Positions 60,133 through 64,000 of a stretch of DNA of 64,000 nucleotides are shown here, one piece after another. The stretch spans positions 86,899-150,898 of the forward strand of contig JAJEET010000092.1 of assembly GCA_022820835.1 (NCBI GenBank), given 5' to 3'. The first letter of the stretch is position 1, and each line of letters opens with the position of its first letter. The translations under genes and the position numbers were made by a program. Under the pieces are notes generated by a model that saw only the letters and a program-made list of their open reading frames with translations, did not search any database and was not told the DNA's origin. The DNA is from Candidatus Poribacteria bacterium (GTDB lineage Bacteria; Poribacteria; WGA-4E; WGA-3G).

Positions 60133-61218
60133 ATGGAAACCAGCAATGAGAGAGTAAGGATCGGTGTTGTCGGTGTCGGGAGTATCTCCGTGCGCGGCAT
60201 CCTTCCACATCTCACACAGGACGATGTTCAAGATAGATTACAAGTCACCGCTGTCTGTGATCCTGTTCCCGGTAGAGCACAAGCCGCCTCTGAAAAATTC
60301 AATGTTCCGTACGCTTACGAAACTTATGAGGCACTTTTAGCAGACGGGCATGTAGACGCTGTTAGCATCGCGTCACCCATCGGTTTGCATTATGAGCAGG
60401 GCAAACTCGCAATTGAACACGGTCTGCACGCGCATTTCAACAAAACGATGACAACCACCGTCGATGAGGCGGACGACCTGATTGAATCGGCGGCACGCAA
60501 AGGCGTAAAATTAGTCGCTTCTCCAGGGCAGATGCTCCGTCCGATTCACCAAGAAATCCGCAGGCTCATTAATGACGGTGCCATCGGAACGTTGACATGG
60601 GCAGCCACCGGCTCCTCTTTCGGACGATACCATGAAAACGAATCCGTTAGACACGGCGACGATATGCTCTCTAATATCAATCCGGCATGGTATTTTCGTA
60701 AACCTGGCGGCGGTCCGCTTTACGACATGACCGTTTACGGTCTACATACAATGACAGGTATTCTCGGACCCGCGAAACGCGTGACGGCGTTTTCCGGTGT
60801 TCGCGTCAAAGAACGCGAATTCCGAGGCGAGATGCTCCCGTGTGATATGGACGATAACACCTTTATCCTACTCGACTTTGGCGATGCCTTCTTCGGTTTT
60901 ATCTACGGTGCCGCCGCAGGACACGCCATCAGAGGCGGATTAGCCATCCACGGAACAGGTGGCGCAATTGAAGGCAATACAGTTAACGGGAAACCGATCG
61001 ATGCCCCGAAGCGAGAACTGCCACACGTCGTCGGACCGCACCGTAATATCCAAGAAGCACACGTCTATGAGGATATTATGCAGCTGGTAGACTGGATACG
61101 TGAGGACAAACCGACGATTGTTACAGCGGAGCATGCACGGCATGTCATAGAGATTTTCGATGCAGGATACCGTTCCGCAGAAACAGGACAGGCACAAGAC
61201 TTGCGCACCACATTTTAA
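60133..61218 (+). CDS. Gfo/Idh/MocA family oxidoreductase
   Basis: 361 residues. Rossmann domain RIGVVGVGSISVRGILPHL, VTAVCDPVPGRAQAASEKF, and FNKTMTTTVDEADDLI where the usual EKP is NKT (Lys kept). The C-terminal domain has GGGPLYDMTVYGLHTMTGIL (GxxxD...H metal-like pair). Good AGGAGG before the ATG. Probably in an operon with the epimerase gene upstream. Confidence 0.87.
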   Translation: METSNERVRIGVVGVGSISVRGILPHLTQDDVQDRLQVTAVCDPVPGRAQAASEKFNVPYAYETYEALLADGHVDAVSIASPIGLHYEQGKLAIEHGLHAHFNKTMTTTVDEADDLIESAARKGVKLVASPGQMLRPIHQEIRRLINDGAIGTLTWAATGSSFGRYHENESVRHGDDMLSNINPAWYFRKPGGGPLYDMTVYGLHTMTGILGPAKRVTAFSGVRVKEREFRGEMLPCDMDDNTFILLDFGDAFFGFIYGAAAGHAIRGGLAIHGTGGAIEGNTVNGKPIDAPKRELPHVVGPHRNIQEAHVYEDIMQLVDWIREDKPTIVTAEHARHVIEIFDAGYRSAETGQAQDLRTTF

Positions 61219-61343
61219 ACACACGACTTAGATATTCTGAGCGTCTCTATTTCATAAGCACCGAAAACTTGAAAAAGTGATATTTTTCAGTTAGAATTGA
61301 TAATAAGTTCTGCCTATTCTTGAATAAATAGTGAGGCATCATC

Positions 61344-63269
61344 ATGTCCGTACACACAAGAAAAATTTCACTACTGTGTAGTCTTCTAATCTTTGCCGCC
61401 AGTATCGCATGCCAATGGGACAGACCACTTCCAGAGCCGTTGGAGGTAGGCTATGAGCCGTCTACGCAACTCAGTTTACCTGAAGGCGCCAAAGCACGCA
61501 TCGGCAAAGGCACGATACGTGGCATCGAATATTCCGCGGATGGCACTCGATTCGCCGTGATTAGTTCCATCGGGATATGGCTCTATGATGCCGAGACACT
61601 ACAGGAGTTAGCATTACTTACCGAGCACACCGAATATATCTATAGTGGAGGTCTTTCGCCCGACGGTACCAGAGCTGCCTCTGGTGCACATAATGGATCA
61701 GTCCGTATGTGGGACGCTATCACCGGCAAGCTTTTACAAACTTTGGAGGGACATACTTCAGGGGTTAGCGCCATCAGCTTCTCCCCGGATGGAACGATAC
61801 TCGCAACTGGCGATACGGATGGAAAGTTGCGTTTGTGGCGTTCTGCTACAGGTGAGCTCCTAAATGAAACAGCAGAATACACCAGCCATATTACTTGCAT
61901 CAACTTTTCGAGGGATGGTCGTAAACTTGCCACAGCAACGGGTAGTGGAAATTCCAACGCGCCTGGCACTGTATATTTGTGGGATGCGTTTGCAAGCGTT
62001 CACCTAAAAACACTTAAAGGACATACGAAAGATGTTAAAAGCGTACACTTTTCACCAGATGGCAAGATACTCGCAAGTGGTGGCAACGACGAGACGATTC
62101 GGTTATGGGATGTTGCCACCGGCAAACACCTCAAAACACTTGAAGGGAATACGGGTTGGGTCGAAAGCGTCCGTTTTTCACCGGATGGTGAGACGCTTGC
62201 AAGTCAATCGTTTGGTGGTGGTGTGCTATTATGGAATACCACTACAGGTGAACGCCTTAAAAGACTTCAAGAACATTCTTTTGTCTATGGCAATAGTGTG
62301 CGTTTTTCACCCGATGGGAAAACATTAGTGAGTGCTGGTAAACAAGAGATATATTTTTGGCATGTTGCCCTGGGGAAACCCATTAACATACTTCTTGACG
62401 AGTTTACCGCTTGGGTTGAGGATGTTGATTTTTCACCAGATGGACGAAAAATCGCAACCGCAAGTGATGATGGCAGGGTACGTTTGTGGGATGCTGCTAC
62501 TGGCGAACATCTAATGACCTTTGAAAGGCATAGATCCAGAGTCAAAAGCGTACATTTTTCACCCGATGGGAAAACGCTCGCAAGCGGTAGCGAAGATAAA
62601 ACCGTGTGTCTTTGGGATGTCGAGACCGGGAGACTGATGAATGTACTCGAAGGACATGAGAAACAGATCTTAAGCGTGCGTTTTTCACCAGATGGGCAAA
62701 AACTCGTTAGTGGTGGTTGGGACAAAGTGGTGTTTGTGTGGGATGTAACCACCGGCGAACAACTAAAAATACTTGGACCTACCGCTATTGTCCGTAATGT
62801 GCGATTTACACCCGACGGTCGAGGAATTGTAACGGATTCTGGTAAGGTGGATTTGTGGAACGCATCAACAGGAAAACAGATAAAAACACTTACGGATTAC
62901 CCCGGTTATGGTGTGAGTTTTGCCCCCAATGGTAAGAAAATCTTGACTGGCGGGCACAACGAAGTCCATTTGCGACCTATTGATATACTTGGATTTCCAA
63001 AAACGCTTACGGGAGCCACCGGTGGTTGGGTTGAAGATGTCAGTTACAGTCCGGAGGATCAAACAGTTGCCAGTGCCAATAAAGACGGAACTGTAAGCGT
63101 ATGGGATGCTTCTACAGGTGAACTTCTAAGCAGCTTCATAGGGCATACCTCCACCACGAATAAAATAACTTTTAGCCCAGATGGCAGCACGATTGCCAGC
63201 TGCAGTGGCGATGGAACGGTGCTTTTGTGGGATGTTCCGCGGAGGCAAGTCGCTCCAAAAACAAGATAA
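61344..63269 (+). CDS. WD40 repeat lipoprotein, 14 repeats
   Basis: 641 residues. Lipoprotein signal with lipobox AASIAC (Cys near 23). Then 14 WD40 repeats, each with an FSPDG-type turn and a final LWD/VWD (for example VHFSPDGKTLASGSEDKTVC), enough for two seven-bladed propellers. Some repeats are degenerate (VSFAPNGKKILT, SYSPEDQTVAS). No enzymatic domain. A surface or periplasmic scaffold for protein interaction is likely; tandem WD40 lipoproteins are common in large-genome symbionts. GAGG precedes the ATG. Confidence 0.9.
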   Translation: MSVHTRKISLLCSLLIFAASIACQWDRPLPEPLEVGYEPSTQLSLPEGAKARIGKGTIRGIEYSADGTRFAVISSIGIWLYDAETLQELALLTEHTEYIYSGGLSPDGTRAASGAHNGSVRMWDAITGKLLQTLEGHTSGVSAISFSPDGTILATGDTDGKLRLWRSATGELLNETAEYTSHITCINFSRDGRKLATATGSGNSNAPGTVYLWDAFASVHLKTLKGHTKDVKSVHFSPDGKILASGGNDETIRLWDVATGKHLKTLEGNTGWVESVRFSPDGETLASQSFGGGVLLWNTTTGERLKRLQEHSFVYGNSVRFSPDGKTLVSAGKQEIYFWHVALGKPINILLDEFTAWVEDVDFSPDGRKIATASDDGRVRLWDAATGEHLMTFERHRSRVKSVHFSPDGKTLASGSEDKTVCLWDVETGRLMNVLEGHEKQILSVRFSPDGQKLVSGGWDKVVFVWDVTTGEQLKILGPTAIVRNVRFTPDGRGIVTDSGKVDLWNASTGKQIKTLTDYPGYGVSFAPNGKKILTGGHNEVHLRPIDILGFPKTLTGATGGWVEDVSYSPEDQTVASANKDGTVSVWDASTGELLSSFIGHTSTTNKITFSPDGSTIASCSGDGTVLLWDVPRRQVAPKTR

Positions 63270-63316
63270 TCTATCTGCGAAGACCTTACACCCCCCTTTT
63301 AAAGGAACAAAAACCT

Positions 63317-64000
63317 ATGCCAAAAGCCTTATGTATCGGAGAACTCCTCATCGATTTTGTCTCTACGACACCTGATGTAACGCTCGCCGAAGCACCTGGA
63401 TTTGTCAAAGCACCGGGAGGCGCGCCTGCCAATGTCGCCGTCGGTTTAGCCAAGCTTGGCATGGATGCCGGATTCATCGGCAAAGTCGGTGCAGATCCGT
63501 TCGGCGATTTCCTACGTGAAGTGCTTCAACAGAACAGCGTTGACACGACCTACCTTATTGCAGATGAGGCATCGCGGACGACCTTAGCCTTCGTCGCCAC
63601 ACGCTCCGACGGTATGAAGGATATCACCTTCTACCGCCACCCGGGTGCCGATATCCAACTGACCCCAGATGAAATTGACATCAACTACGTCCAATCCGCA
63701 GAACTGTTCCACTACGGTTCTGTCAGCCTCAGCCATTCACCGAGCCGAGAAGCAACGCTCCATGCCATCCGGTCCGCAAAAGCAGGCGGTGCCCGCCTCT
63801 CCTACGATCCGAACCTGCGATTGATGCTCTGGGATGACGCGGGTAATGCCAAGCGATGGATTTGGGAGGTAATGCCTTACGCAGATGTCGTTAAAATCTC
63901 AGAGGAAGAGTGGGAATTTGTTACTGGCGATGCAGACTTAGAGCAAGGTATTGAACGCATCCTTGAACTCGGTGTGCAGCTGCTTGTTGTTACGTTAGGC
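63317..64000 (+). CDS. PfkB-family carbohydrate kinase (fructokinase-like), C-terminus beyond window
   Basis: 228 residues visible, frame open at the window end. Starts PKALCIGELLIDFVSTTPD; GGAPANVAVGLAKLGMDAGF is the first PfkB signature (sugar binding), GKVGADPFGDFLREVL follows, and SYDPNLRLMLWDD is typical of fructokinases and 2-keto-3-deoxygluconate kinases. The second signature (DTxGAGD) lies beyond the edge. AAAGGAAC before the ATG. Lies 47 bases after the WD40 gene on the same strand. Confidence 0.85.
   Translation, partial: MPKALCIGELLIDFVSTTPDVTLAEAPGFVKAPGGAPANVAVGLAKLGMDAGFIGKVGADPFGDFLREVLQQNSVDTTYLIADEASRTTLAFVATRSDGMKDITFYRHPGADIQLTPDEIDINYVQSAELFHYGSVSLSHSPSREATLHAIRSAKAGGARLSYDPNLRLMLWDDAGNAKRWIWEVMPYADVVKISEEEWEFVTGDADLEQGIERILELGVQLLVVTLG

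Overview
The window reads like a chromosomal piece of a sponge-symbiont-type bacterium, most probably Candidatus Poribacteria or a close relative. The inference rests on gene content: two phytanoyl-CoA-dioxygenase-like proteins, three Gfo/Idh/MocA oxidoreductases, an enolase-superfamily dehydratase, a creatininase-family amidohydrolase, a ceramidase-like protein, a secreted LVIVD-repeat protein ending in a 'YPNPFNPETWIPYQL' sorting-type domain, and intergenic space packed with short palindromic and inverted-repeat elements. No rRNA, prophage or complete insertion sequence is visible; one tRNA is.

Layout. 1-8.3 kb (minus strand) is housekeeping: alcohol-dehydrogenase-like protein (cut by the window edge), CysQ-like phosphatase, Pth, GerMN protein, cell-wall amidase, ribosomal protein L25/Ctc, tRNA-Gln, IspE, a lipoprotein and an ArgD-type aminotransferase. 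8.4-11.8 kb is a catabolic set (enolase-superfamily enzyme, PhyH, Gfo/Idh/MocA). 12.3-21.4 kb (minus) is an accessory, defence-like island: a 1096-residue DUF499 ATPase with an N-terminal HEPN-like RNxxxH motif, an Rpn-family PD-(D/E)XK nuclease, a 48-residue small protein, a 932-residue DUF1156 DNA adenine methylase, a GIY-YIG nuclease and a second, decapitated Rpn gene, all separated by MITE-like elements. 21.4-28.2 kb (plus) holds a J-domain protein, a creatininase/PhyH/sarcosine-oxidase group and a ceramidase-like protein. 28.2-34.3 kb (minus) holds GlnB-GlnA, Dcd, GlcF, LarE and Def. 34.9-43.7 kb (plus) holds the large secreted metalloprotease-like protein, a GrpE-like protein, a D-cysteine desulfhydrase-like enzyme, an MFS transporter and an orphan HicB with a duplicated N-terminus. 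44.8-45.4 kb is a highly structured non-coding stretch. 45.5-55 kb (plus) holds MoaA, then an iron-sulfur island (SufC-SufB-SufD-glutaredoxin-SufS-SufU-small ORF-Rieske-SufT), a MazEF-like pair whose antitoxin has a duplicated toxin-binding tail, and DUF971-rhodanese-zinc-ribbon. 55.1-64 kb holds sugar and envelope genes: two Gfo/Idh/MocA proteins, an undecaprenyl-phosphate sugar transferase, an acetyl-xylan-esterase-like hydrolase, an epimerase, a 14-repeat WD40 lipoprotein and a PfkB kinase cut by the right edge.

The candidate novel system is the 12.3-21.4 kb island. It resembles DUF499/DUF1156 anti-phage-associated loci, but no helicase is present; in its place are an Rpn nuclease, a small conserved-looking ORF and a GIY-YIG nuclease, and the ATPase carries an apparently intact HEPN RNase motif. 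A good -35/-10 promoter sits just upstream of the ATPase gene. A second layer of interest is the non-coding DNA: at least four inverted-repeat element families, three of whose copies sit directly downstream of sigma-70-like promoters. All functional calls are from reading the sequence; no database search was run.
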